This document shows, piece by piece, positions 1-5,428 of a stretch of DNA of 10,753 bases (position 1 is the stretch's first letter; each line of letters begins with the position of its first letter). The stretch is from Oscillospiraceae bacterium (GTDB lineage: Bacteria > Bacillota > Clostridia > Oscillospirales > Ruminococcaceae): contig JAITFV010000261.1 in the NCBI GenBank assembly GCA_031281115.1, positions 1-10,753 of the forward strand, read 5' to 3'. The notes under the pieces are model-generated. The model saw only the letters and a list, made by a program, of their open reading frames with translations. It made no database searches and was not told the origin of the DNA. Position numbers and translations under genes: made by a program.

Positions 1-172
1 TTCGCTTTTTAAGTTAAAGGGGCTTGCGCTGTTGCGACAGCGCCCGCTGCGCTCACGCAGCGGAAACCCGTTTAAATTGAAACTGTGGAACAGTTTTCAA
101 TTTAAACGATTATAACTTAAGATTTTGTATATCTTAAATTAAACGAAGCGAAGCATTATGAAAAATTTTGCC
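1..172. repeat. Multi-hairpin intergenic repeat element
   Basis: This stretch has no convincing ORF and is packed with inverted repeats. GCGCTGT (26-32) pairs with ACAGCGC (37-43). CCGCTGCG (44-51) pairs with CGCAGCGG (56-63). A 17-bp arm at 69-85 pairs with 91-108 with one bulged T. TTAAGAT (117-123) pairs with ATCTTAA (131-137). Outer segments also match: TAAGTTA (10-16) with TAACTTA (113-119), and TTCGCTT (1-7) with AAGCGAA near 147-153. The right end (149-172) recurs with one mismatch at 10434-10457, and the first hairpin recurs at 9398-9415. I read this as a dispersed, non-coding, structured repeat family. It could instead be a terminator cluster of a gene upstream of the window. Confidence 0.65.
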
Positions 173-255
173 TTGTCTGATAACAAAAATACAGGTCAGA
201 TGTCAAGTTTATTTCTTGGCAATCCCTTAGAAACGGCAAGGTTTAATCGGGGTAA

Positions 256-278
256 TATTCTCTGTTGGTGAAGAAAGG
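256..278 (+). repeat. Duplicated 5' leader, copy 1
   Basis: Positions 256-278 are identical over 23 nt to 1882-1904. Both copies lie just upstream of a start codon and end in AAGAAAGG. The following bases (TAA, then GAAAAT directly before ATG) are also nearly the same, with one 1-nt gap. The purine-rich end may act as a ribosome binding site, but it sits about 12 nt from the ATG at 291, which is long. In this copy a tiny ATG-AAA-ATA-TGA frame starts at 283 and its stop overlaps the methyltransferase ATG. That could couple translation. Confidence 0.6.
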
Positions 279-290
279 GCTAATGAAAAT

Positions 291-824
291 ATGAAATTAC
301 ACATCGGCTGCGGCGAAAAGTTTTTGCTCGGATTCAAGCATATGGACATCATAGAACACCCTCACATTGATTACGCAGGCAATGCAGGCGATTTATCATT
401 CCTTAAAGCCGGAAGCGTCGATGAAATCTACGCCTGTCACGTTCTTGAGCACTTTAACCGCAACGAGACCAACGATGTTTTATCAGAGTGGAGCCGCGTA
501 CTGCGAAGCGGCGGTACGCTTAGGATTTCTGTCCCTGACTTCGGCGCAATCGCTGCAGAATACGCAGCTAACAACGATTTGGATTCTGTGCTGGGATTAT
601 TGTACGGCGGTCAGAATTATAAATACAACTTTCATTATCAAGCATATGATTTCAACAGATTAGAATCGCTCTTGGAAAAAGCGGGTTTCACGAACGTATG
701 CAGATATAATTGGCAGGAATTTCTTCCCGCCGATTATGATAACTACAGCCGTGCATATCTTCCTCACATGGATTTTCAAAACGGCAGATTAATGAGCCTC
801 AACATTGCGGCAGCGAAGGGATAA
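291..824 (+). CDS. Class I SAM-dependent methyltransferase, small
   Basis: This 177-residue protein is a predicted cytosolic methyltransferase with a Rossmann-like SAM-binding fold. Motif I is LHIGCGE at residues 3-9, followed by an acidic strand end (HMDIIEH, 17-23). A post-motif segment ACHVLEHF lies near residues 48-55, and the RVLRSGGTLRISVPD block near 69-83 is typical of type-11 methyltransferases. The acceptor cannot be read from the sequence. Small enzymes of this kind are often found in surface polysaccharide clusters, and the next two genes make GDP-sugars, so a sugar or glycan acceptor is a reasonable inference. It starts at the ATG at 291, preceded by the duplicated leader, and ends in AAKG with TAA at 822-824. 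It appears full length for this compact family. Confidence 0.8.
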   Translation: MKLHIGCGEKFLLGFKHMDIIEHPHIDYAGNAGDLSFLKAGSVDEIYACHVLEHFNRNETNDVLSEWSRVLRSGGTLRISVPDFGAIAAEYAANNDLDSVLGLLYGGQNYKYNFHYQAYDFNRLESLLEKAGFTNVCRYNWQEFLPADYDNYSRAYLPHMDFQNGRLMSLNIAAAKG

Positions 825-846
825 GTTTGAAAGATTTCTTTCAAAC
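825..846. repeat. Perfect 10-bp inverted repeat after the methyltransferase
   Basis: GTTTGAAAGA (825-834) and TCTTTCAAAC (837-846) are perfect reverse complements separated by TT, starting one base after the methyltransferase stop. No T-tract follows, so it is a weak terminator candidate. It could be an mRNA-processing or stability hairpin between the methyltransferase and GDP-fucose synthase genes. Confidence 0.55.
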
Positions 847-914
847 CCGTCGGTTTGTGCTTCAAAAACGAACTCGGCATAAATCCTCCTCAAGAGGAAG
901 GAATGGTTATAATT

Positions 915-1853
915 ATGGATAAAAGCGCAAAAATATTCATAGCGGGACACAGAGGTATGGTCGGTTCAGCAATTGTACGTGTTCTGGAGAAAACCGGCTA
1001 CGCTAATATCATAAAGAAAACACGCCGCGAACTTGATTTAACCCGGCAAAAAGATGTAGAAGATTTTTTCGCCGAGGAAAAACCCGACTGCGTATTCTTA
1101 GCAGCAGCGACAGTAGGCGGAATATTGGCTAACATGAAAAATCAGGCAAGTTTTCTGACAGAAAACTTGCAAATTCAATGTAATGTCATTAACAGCGCAT
1201 ATTTAAGTAAAGTCAAGAAGCTTCTCTTCCTCGGCTCATCCTGTATATTCCCGAAGGAAGCGGAGCAGCCGATTTCCGAATCCGCGCTGCTTACAGGTTT
1301 GCTTGAGCCTACTAACGAAGGCTACGCCATCGCAAAAATCGCGGGATTAAAACTTTGCGAATATTATAACAGGCAGCAGGGTGCAGATTTTATAAGTCTC
1401 ATGCCTTGTAACTTATATGGTTATAATGATAATTTTGACCTTGAAAATTCTCACTTTCTGCCCGCTCTTATTCGTAAATTCTATGAAGCAAAAAAAATTA
1501 ACGCAGACGCAGTTACTGTTTGGGGAACCGGAAAAGTATACAGAGAGCTGCTCTTTGTCGATGATTTGGCAAGAGCCTGCGTTTTCGTTATGAATAATTA
1601 TTCGGGAGCAGACTTTTTGAATGCGGGATACGGCGAAGACTTCACTATCGCGGAGTACGCCGGGATGGTGAAAAAAATATCCGGCTTTAAAGGTGATGTT
1701 ATTTATGACACCTCTAAGCCCGACGGAATGTTCAGAAAAATCATGGATTCAAGTAAACTCCGGAGACTCGGTTGGAAGCCGGAGGTTGAACTCGGGGAAG
1801 GAATTAAACTCACATATGATTGGTACGCAGCATGGCGGCAAAAAGACAACTGA
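915..1853 (+). CDS. fcl: GDP-L-fucose synthase
   Basis: This is an NADP-dependent 3,5-epimerase/4-reductase of the short-chain dehydrogenase family. It converts GDP-4-keto-6-deoxymannose to GDP-L-fucose in the cytosol for glycan synthesis. The 312-residue length is normal. The dinucleotide motif GHRGMVGSA lies near residues 10-18, the SSCIFP segment carries the catalytic Ser near 109, and the YxxxK pair is in EGYAIAKIAG near 136-140. The conserved KPDG segment lies near the C-terminus. I chose the ATG at 915 because the SD-like AGAGGAAGG (893-901) is 13 nt upstream. The in-frame ATG at 903 abuts that SD, and longer TTG-initiated forms add no family sequence. The partner GMD dehydratase is not in the window. 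The pyrophosphorylase that supplies GDP-mannose is the next gene. Confidence 0.9.
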   Translation: MDKSAKIFIAGHRGMVGSAIVRVLEKTGYANIIKKTRRELDLTRQKDVEDFFAEEKPDCVFLAAATVGGILANMKNQASFLTENLQIQCNVINSAYLSKVKKLLFLGSSCIFPKEAEQPISESALLTGLLEPTNEGYAIAKIAGLKLCEYYNRQQGADFISLMPCNLYGYNDNFDLENSHFLPALIRKFYEAKKINADAVTVWGTGKVYRELLFVDDLARACVFVMNNYSGADFLNAGYGEDFTIAEYAGMVKKISGFKGDVIYDTSKPDGMFRKIMDSSKLRRLGWKPEVELGEGIKLTYDWYAAWRQKDN

Positions 1854-1880
1854 AGCGGGTCGCTTCGTTTTAAAACGAAG
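1852..1880. repeat. Overlapping alternative hairpins between fcl and manC
   Basis: GAAGCG (1852-1857) pairs with CGCTTC (1861-1866). CTTCGTTTTAAAACGAAG (1863-1880) is a perfect 18-nt palindrome. Both use CTTC at 1863-1866, so the two structures exclude each other. The first stem begins inside the fcl stop codon. They sit just upstream of the duplicated leader of manC. A regulatory role is possible but unproven. Confidence 0.5.
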
Positions 1881-1881
1881 T

Positions 1882-1904
1882 TATTCTCTGTTGGTGAAGA
1901 AAGG
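1882..1904 (+). repeat. Duplicated 5' leader, copy 2
   Basis: This is identical over 23 nt to 256-278 and holds the same position relative to the downstream start codon, here the manC ATG at 1916. The AAGAAAGG end is about 11 nt from the ATG. The frame that reads ILCW-stop across the core is closed by a TAA at 1871-1873 here, so the conserved element is not the tail of a shared peptide. Confidence 0.6.
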
Positions 1905-1915
1905 TTTAAGAAAAT

Positions 1916-3217
1916 ATGAATGTAGTTCTTTTATCGGGCGGTTCCGGCAAGCGATTATGGCCGTTATCGAACGAAATGCAGTCAAAGCAGTTTTTAAAGC
2001 TGCTTAAAAATGACGATGATGTTTACGAATCAATGGTTCAGAGGGTCGTGCGGCAACTGACATCGGTTCACAAAAAAGCAAATCTGTTCGTGTCGTGTAA
2101 TATGAGTCAGGAAGATATTGTGAAACGGCAGCTCGGAGCTATTGAAACAATCTTAGAGCCGTCAAGAAGAAATACTTTTCCGGCTATCGCGCTTGCCGCA
2201 GCGTATTTACATTTCGAGAAAAATCTCGACAGAGAGCAGGTTTTTGTAGTTTGCCCGATTGACGTTTTCGCCGAGAGCGAATACTTCGAGCTTTTAAAAA
2301 ATACCGCAGAATTAGTCGGGAGTAATCAGCATAACATAGGTTTAATGGGTGCGCTCCCCTCCTATCCCTCCGCAAAGTACGGGTACATCCTCAGAAGCGG
2401 CGGCGTTGTTTCAGGATTTGTTGAAAAGCCGCCCGAGAGCAAAGCGGCAGAATTAATAGCCGGCGGAGCGTTATGGAACTGCGGCGTTTTTGCGCTTAAA
2501 ATCGGTTATGTTCTCGATATTGTTAAAAAATATATTTACTCCGACAGCTTTGAAAGCGTTTTTGAGCAGTACGGCGAACTGCCGAAAATTAGTTTTGACT
2601 ACGAAGTGGTTGAAAAAGAAGCGTCCATCGGCGCGGTTACTTACGGCGGTATATGGAAAGACCTCGGAACATGGAATACCCTCACCGAGGAAATGAATGA
2701 TAGCAATGTCGGCAGCGTACTCGTTTCCGAAAACTGCAAAGACACTCATGTACTCAATATGCTGAACACCCCCGTTATTGTGCAGGATATTAATGACGCT
2801 GTAATTGTTGCGAGCCATGACGGAATTTTAGTAAGCAGCAAACAAGGCAGCTCTTTTATGAAGCCGCTCGCCGAACAGATTTCTCAGCGCCCTATGTATG
2901 AACAGCGGCGCTGGGGCGATTACCGCGTGTTGGACTATAAGCAAAACGCAGGAAATTCTTCGCTTGTTAAGCGTATACGCATAGATGCGGGACAAACCAT
3001 GACCCGCAAATCCTGCGGCAGCCGCAGTGAGGTTTGGGTAGTTGTAAGCGGGAAAGGGATTTTAACAGTAGACGCTGTTGACTCTGTTGTTTCTACCGGC
3101 AGCATGGCAGAAATACCGCAAAATGCTGAGTATTCATTTTTAGCCGCAACAGAGCTGGAACTTATTGAAATACAATTCGGAGCAGGTGCGCTTGAGGAAG
3201 AAGAGGCTGTATTATAG
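1916..3217 (+). CDS. manC: Mannose-1-phosphate guanylyltransferase with degenerate cupin domain
   Basis: This cytosolic enzyme makes GDP-mannose from mannose-1-phosphate and GTP and feeds the GDP-fucose route of the preceding gene. The N-terminal nucleotidyltransferase domain (about residues 1-260) opens with LSGGSGKRLWPLS at 6-18 and SKQFLKLL just after, the nucleotide-binding signature of the family. FVEKP (near 168) and WNCGVF are further family blocks. Residues from about 330 to 425 form a cupin like the C-terminal isomerase half of ManC/AlgA, starting at RRWGDYRVLD. The usual histidine-rich metal site before the R-x-E-x-W block reads TRKSCGSRSEVW and has no histidine. The later proline-histidine position is also changed (PQNAEYSF). 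Phosphomannose isomerase activity is therefore doubtful, while guanylyltransferase function looks intact. At 433 residues it is slightly short for bifunctional forms. Confidence 0.88.
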   Translation: MNVVLLSGGSGKRLWPLSNEMQSKQFLKLLKNDDDVYESMVQRVVRQLTSVHKKANLFVSCNMSQEDIVKRQLGAIETILEPSRRNTFPAIALAAAYLHFEKNLDREQVFVVCPIDVFAESEYFELLKNTAELVGSNQHNIGLMGALPSYPSAKYGYILRSGGVVSGFVEKPPESKAAELIAGGALWNCGVFALKIGYVLDIVKKYIYSDSFESVFEQYGELPKISFDYEVVEKEASIGAVTYGGIWKDLGTWNTLTEEMNDSNVGSVLVSENCKDTHVLNMLNTPVIVQDINDAVIVASHDGILVSSKQGSSFMKPLAEQISQRPMYEQRRWGDYRVLDYKQNAGNSSLVKRIRIDAGQTMTRKSCGSRSEVWVVVSGKGILTVDAVDSVVSTGSMAEIPQNAEYSFLAATELELIEIQFGAGALEEEEAVL

Positions 3218-3222
3218 CCGCG

Positions 3223-3235
3223 CCCCACAAGCCGC
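3223..3235. repeat. 13-nt direct repeat flanking the HTH locus, left copy
   Basis: CCCCACAAGCCGC here is identical to 3770-3782. A GCGC run precedes both copies, separated by one extra base in the right copy. The pair brackets the HTH gene with its operators and terminators. It may mark a cassette boundary or be a dispersed GC-rich repeat. Confidence 0.45.
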
Positions 3236-3240
3236 AGAGA

Positions 3241-3275
3241 TTGAGAATGCCTTGCATTTTCAACATTTTAATTTT
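3241..3275 (+). terminator. Intrinsic terminator after manC
   Basis: TTGAGAATGC (3241-3250) pairs with GCATTTTCAA (3254-3263) with one G-U pair and a CTT loop. T-rich sequence CATTTTAATTTTC follows. It lies 24 nt past the manC stop and probably ends the sugar-nucleotide transcript. Confidence 0.65.
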
Positions 3276-3348
3276 CTTCTTCTTCGTTAGATTCGTCAGC
3301 AATCAATGCTTGTTCAGCTTTACGTTGAACCAGTTTATAGGATTTTAG
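3268..3348 (-). pseudogene. Remnant of a small leftward ORF without a usable start
   Basis: On the minus strand an open frame of 26 codons runs from 3348 to a TAA at 3270-3268. It reads like real protein, with a lysine/glutamine-rich start (YKLVQRKAEQALIADE) and an acidic end (SNEEEEN). A GGAGG ribosome binding site (3360-3356) and a perfect-consensus promoter (3406-3378) lie directly upstream at normal distances. The frame has no ATG, GTG or nearby TTG start, and an in-frame TAA sits at 3351-3349. An ATG at 3362-3360 is in another frame and stops after five codons. A lost start codon or a small indel would explain this. I recognise no family. It is a decayed or mis-sequenced small gene, or a chance frame. 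Confidence 0.35.
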
Positions 3349-3377
3349 TTAAATACCTCCATAAGTTTTATATTTCT

Positions 3378-3406
3378 ATTATATGGGAATATCCCATATT
3401 TGTCAA
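3378..3406 (-). promoter_or_regulatory. Consensus leftward promoter with palindromic operator in its spacer
   Basis: Read on the minus strand, TTGACA (3406-3401), a 17-bp spacer and TATAAT (3383-3378) give a perfect sigma-A promoter. The palindrome ATATGGGAATATCCCATAT (3381-3399) fills the spacer and part of the -10 box. A protein bound there would block RNA polymerase. The adjacent XRE gene is the natural candidate repressor because its own start region repeats the TATGGG/CCCATA half-sites. Confidence 0.75.
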
Positions 3407-3411
3407 TAGAT

Positions 3412-3447
3412 AAATCCCCCATAGTGTATAATAACTATGGGGGATTT
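3412..3447 (+). promoter_or_regulatory. Operator-like inverted repeat and -10 box of the HTH gene
   Basis: AAATCCCCCATAG (3412-3424) and CTATGGGGGATTT (3435-3447) form a perfect 13-bp inverted repeat around a 10-nt centre that contains TATAAT (3427-3432). No good -35 lies 17 nt upstream; the closest TTGTCA is 21 nt away. The right arm ends 2 nt before the ATG and contains the only SD-like bases (GGGGGA). This fits autoregulation by the encoded HTH protein, either at DNA or as an RNA hairpin hiding the start. Confidence 0.6.
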
Positions 3448-3449
3448 GC

Positions 3450-3677
3450 ATGAGTGAAAAAATACGAGGGCTTCGAGAAGATAAAGATTTGACGCAGAAG
3501 CAGTTAGCGCGGTATTTAAACGTAGACCAATCTACGTATTCCGACTATGAAACCGGCAATTTAAACATTCCGATTGCTGTGCTTGTAAAATTGTCGATTT
3601 TTTATGAAACAAGTGTTGATTATCTTTTAGATTTAACCGATAATACGAATCCATACAAACGCAAGAGCGGGGTTTAA
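3450..3677 (+). CDS. Small XRE-family HTH transcriptional regulator
   Basis: This 75-residue protein is almost only a Cro/CI-type helix-turn-helix domain. LTQKQLARYLNVDQSTYSDYE at about residues 14-34 covers helices 2 and 3, followed by the usual helix with PIAVLVKLSIFYETSVDYLLD at 40-60. The basic tail NPYKRKSG has no dimerisation or sensor domain. Proteins of this size act as dimeric DNA-binding repressors in phage, toxin-antitoxin and housekeeping loci. The ATG at 3450 lies directly behind a long inverted repeat, and a second palindrome with the same TATGGG half-sites occupies the divergent leftward promoter, so it probably represses both directions. Its regulated partner on the left appears decayed. 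No integrase, toxin or other mobile gene is visible nearby. Confidence 0.85.
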   Translation: MSEKIRGLREDKDLTQKQLARYLNVDQSTYSDYETGNLNIPIAVLVKLSIFYETSVDYLLDLTDNTNPYKRKSGV

Positions 3678-3695
3678 ATATCCCGCTGTTTTTCA
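3666..3695 (+). terminator. Terminator overlapping the HTH gene stop
   Basis: AGCGGG (3666-3671) pairs with CCCGCT (3682-3687), and GTTTTTCATTTT follows. The TAA stop of the HTH gene (3675-3677) lies in the loop. The 6-bp stem is short but GC-rich. Confidence 0.5.
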
Positions 3696-3725
3696 TTTTC
3701 TTCCATCGGTCTCGCTGTATTTATA

Positions 3726-3758
3726 CTAAAATCCAATAAACTGGTTTATTGGATTTTT
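3726..3758 (+). terminator. Perfect 14-bp hairpin with T-run
   Basis: AAAATCCAATAAAC (3728-3741) and GTTTATTGGATTTT (3744-3757) are perfect reverse complements with a 2-nt gap, and one more T follows. It could end rightward transcription from the HTH gene as a second terminator. The left arm with its preceding CT (3726-3741) is found again at 9421-9436 without its partner arm, so it also belongs to a dispersed repeat family. Confidence 0.55.
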
Positions 3759-3769
3759 GGGAGGGCGCA

Positions 3770-3782
3770 CCCCACAAGCCGC
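3770..3782. repeat. 13-nt direct repeat flanking the HTH locus, right copy
   Basis: CCCCACAAGCCGC matches 3223-3235 exactly. It lies between the 14-bp hairpin and the pst operon terminator. Confidence 0.45.
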
Positions 3783-3802
3783 CAGGTATAACCTCAAGAA
3801 GT

Positions 3803-3839
3803 CTGTTAAAATTAAAAGGTTTGGACTTATCCAAACCTT
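3803..3839 (-). terminator. pst operon terminator overlapping the last stop codon
   Basis: On the minus strand AAGGTTTGGA (3839-3830) pairs with TCCAAACCTT (3825-3816) around a TAAG loop, and TTAATTTTAAC follows. The TAA of the last ATPase gene (3829-3827) is the loop, so the final codons (GRFG) encode the ascending arm of the stem. Confidence 0.8.
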
Positions 3840-4582
3840 CCTCTTATATAATCGCTCGTTCTCTGGTCTTTCGGCGTTGAAAAGACCTCTATATTTGCGC
3901 CTTCTTCTATAAGTTTCCCCATCAGCATAAACGCCACACGGTCAGAAATGCGCGCCGCCTGTTGCGTATTGTGCGGGGAAATAATAATTGTGAACTGCTC
4001 TTTAAGCTCAACAAGCGATTCTTCAATCTTCGCGGTTGAAATCGGGTCAAGCCCCGAACAAGGTCGGTCAAGCAATACGACCTCAGGTTCCAAAGCCAGC
4101 ACCCGTGCAAGGCAAAGCCGCTGCTGCTGCCCGCCCGAAAGGCTCATTGCGGGAATCTTCAGCCTATCTTTAACCTCGTCCCATAGTGCTGCCTGAATCA
4201 GCGCCTTCTCCGCTATTTCGGAGAGGGCTTTTTTGCTTCTCTTACGGGCAAGGCGCGGCCCGTAAGTAATATTATCGTAAATCGACATGGGGAGCGGCGT
4301 AGGTACATCGAAGACAATTCCCACCCGGCGCCGAAGCTCCGTCACGCTTGAATGTTCGGAAAAAATACTTTGCCCGTCCAATAGTATTTCACCCTCGATT
4401 TTTACACCGGGAGTAAGGTCGCACAAACGGTTCAGCGTACGCAGCAGCGTCGTAATCCCGCTGTTCGCAGGTCCGATAATTGACATAATCTCATTTGCGG
4501 GAATCCGCAGATTTAGATTCTCGATAGCAAGCTTCTCGCCGTAATAAAAATTCAATTTATTTATATTAATCTTATCAGGCAT
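3827..4582 (-). CDS. pstB: PstB-like ATPase with degenerate nucleotide site
   Basis: This 251-residue member of the PstB phosphate-importer ATPase family is the last gene of the pst operon. The overall sequence is clearly PstB (SIYDNITYGP, QQQRLCLARVLAL, DYIRGRFG end), but catalytic positions are changed. Walker A reads GPANSGITT at 37-45 with Ile43 where lysine should be. The Q-loop reads VFDVP with Asp92 for Gln. Walker B reads LLDRP with Arg173 for the catalytic Glu. The signature LSGGQ (148-152), the D-loop SGLD and the H-loop His204 are kept. It probably cannot hydrolyse ATP alone and would supply the signature motif to the other PstB. The TAAGGAG that ends pstA gives its SD, 6 nt before the ATG. 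An intact reading frame with conserved signature argues against a pseudogene. Confidence 0.9.
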   Translation of the reverse strand: MPDKININKLNFYYGEKLAIENLNLRIPANEIMSIIGPANSGITTLLRTLNRLCDLTPGVKIEGEILLDGQSIFSEHSSVTELRRRVGIVFDVPTPLPMSIYDNITYGPRLARKRSKKALSEIAEKALIQAALWDEVKDRLKIPAMSLSGGQQQRLCLARVLALEPEVVLLDRPCSGLDPISTAKIEESLVELKEQFTIIISPHNTQQAARISDRVAFMLMGKLIEEGANIEVFSTPKDQRTSDYIRGRFG

Positions 4583-4591
4583 ATTCTCTCC

Positions 4592-5428
4592 TTACCTGCC
4601 TTTCGCTACAAAGCGGTTAATAAGCATATTCGCGACTACATTTATCAGGAATACCAAAATAATCAGCACTGCTGCCGTTCCGTAAGCGTTTCTTGTGGAA
4701 AGCCCTTCCATAACAAGCGTATAAAAATGCACAGCCATCGTCTTTGACGAATCCATGACAGAACGCGGCATAGCAAGTTCGACGCCTGCTGTCATAATGA
4801 GCGCGGCTGTTTCCGCAACGCACCGCCCGACACTTAAAATCAGCCCGTTCGCAATACCTCGAATCGCAGACGGAACTACAGCCCTGCGTATAGTCTGCCA
4901 CTTCGTCCCGCCGAGTGAATAGCTCACCTCGCGGTAAGTCACGGGGACAGAGCGGATTGCCTCCTCGGAAGTTCGGATAAGTGTCGGCAGAATCATAATC
5001 GCAACAGTCAACCCGCCCGAGAGAATTGACCAATCTAACCCCAGCACGTCAACGAAGAATATGAACCCGAAAAGCCCGTAAATAATTGAGGGTATTCCTG
5101 CGAGCGATTCGGTGCAGAAGCGGATAATACGGGTAATAATCCCGCCCCGCGTATATTCGGCTAAGTAAAACGCAGTCCCGACGCCGAAAGGCATCGCAAC
5201 CAAAACAGCGAGCAGCGTTACCGACAGCGTACCGACAATCGGCGAAGCGATTCCGCCCGCCCGTCCCGAACGGCGCGGAACTTCCGTAAGGAAACTCCAG
5301 TTAATTACCGATAACCCGCGGTAAAGAATAAAAACTATAATAAATAAAAGCACGGCAATAACTAACAATGCAACTGCCCAAATCAAGCCCTTGGCGAATT
5401 TCTGGGCAGTACGCGGATTCACTCTCAT
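4592..5428 (-). CDS. pstA: Phosphate ABC transporter permease PstA
   Basis: This is an integral membrane subunit of the high-affinity phosphate importer that pairs with PstC to form the channel. The 278 residues include an N-terminal membrane helix (about 12-36) and a set of further hydrophobic segments consistent with six helices. The cytoplasmic coupling (EAA-like) loop SYSLGGTKWQTIRRAVVPSAIRG lies around 170-193. The GRCVAET segment after it matches the conserved Arg/Glu helix of PstA. The ATG directly abuts the pstC stop with no spacer, and the SD-like AGAAGG lies inside the end of pstC, so translation is likely coupled. Its own stop overlaps the SD of the last ATPase gene. Confidence 0.93.
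   Translation of the reverse strand: MRVNPRTAQKFAKGLIWAVALLVIAVLLFIIVFILYRGLSVINWSFLTEVPRRSGRAGGIASPIVGTLSVTLLAVLVAMPFGVGTAFYLAEYTRGGIITRIIRFCTESLAGIPSIIYGLFGFIFFVDVLGLDWSILSGGLTVAIMILPTLIRTSEEAIRSVPVTYREVSYSLGGTKWQTIRRAVVPSAIRGIANGLILSVGRCVAETAALIMTAGVELAMPRSVMDSSKTMAVHFYTLVMEGLSTRNAYGTAAVLIILVFLINVVANMLINRFVAKGR

Noticed and set aside
158..271. 37-codon rightward ORF starting ATG-AAA-AAT-TTT and ending ILCW
   Set aside because: It has no ribosome binding site, starts inside a dispersed hairpin repeat arm (149-172) and ends inside the duplicated leader. The second leader copy has an upstream in-frame stop, so the peptide end is not conserved.
855..914. N-terminal extension of GDP-L-fucose synthase from a TTG at 855
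   Set aside because: The extra residues precede the dinucleotide-binding motif by more than is normal, and the SD at 893-901 points to the ATG at 915 (or less likely 903).
1693..2007. Rightward ORF across the fcl-manC junction
   Set aside because: It overlaps the ends of two well-supported genes in another frame and resembles no protein.
2471..2818. 115-residue antisense ORF within manC
   Set aside because: It is an opposite-strand shadow of a confidently identified gene, with no promoter or SD.
4062..4520. Last PstB as a pseudogene or sequencing artefact
   Set aside because: Three separate catalytic codons are changed by substitutions that keep the frame, the signature and ends are conserved, the SD is good, and the other PstB shows the reciprocal defect.
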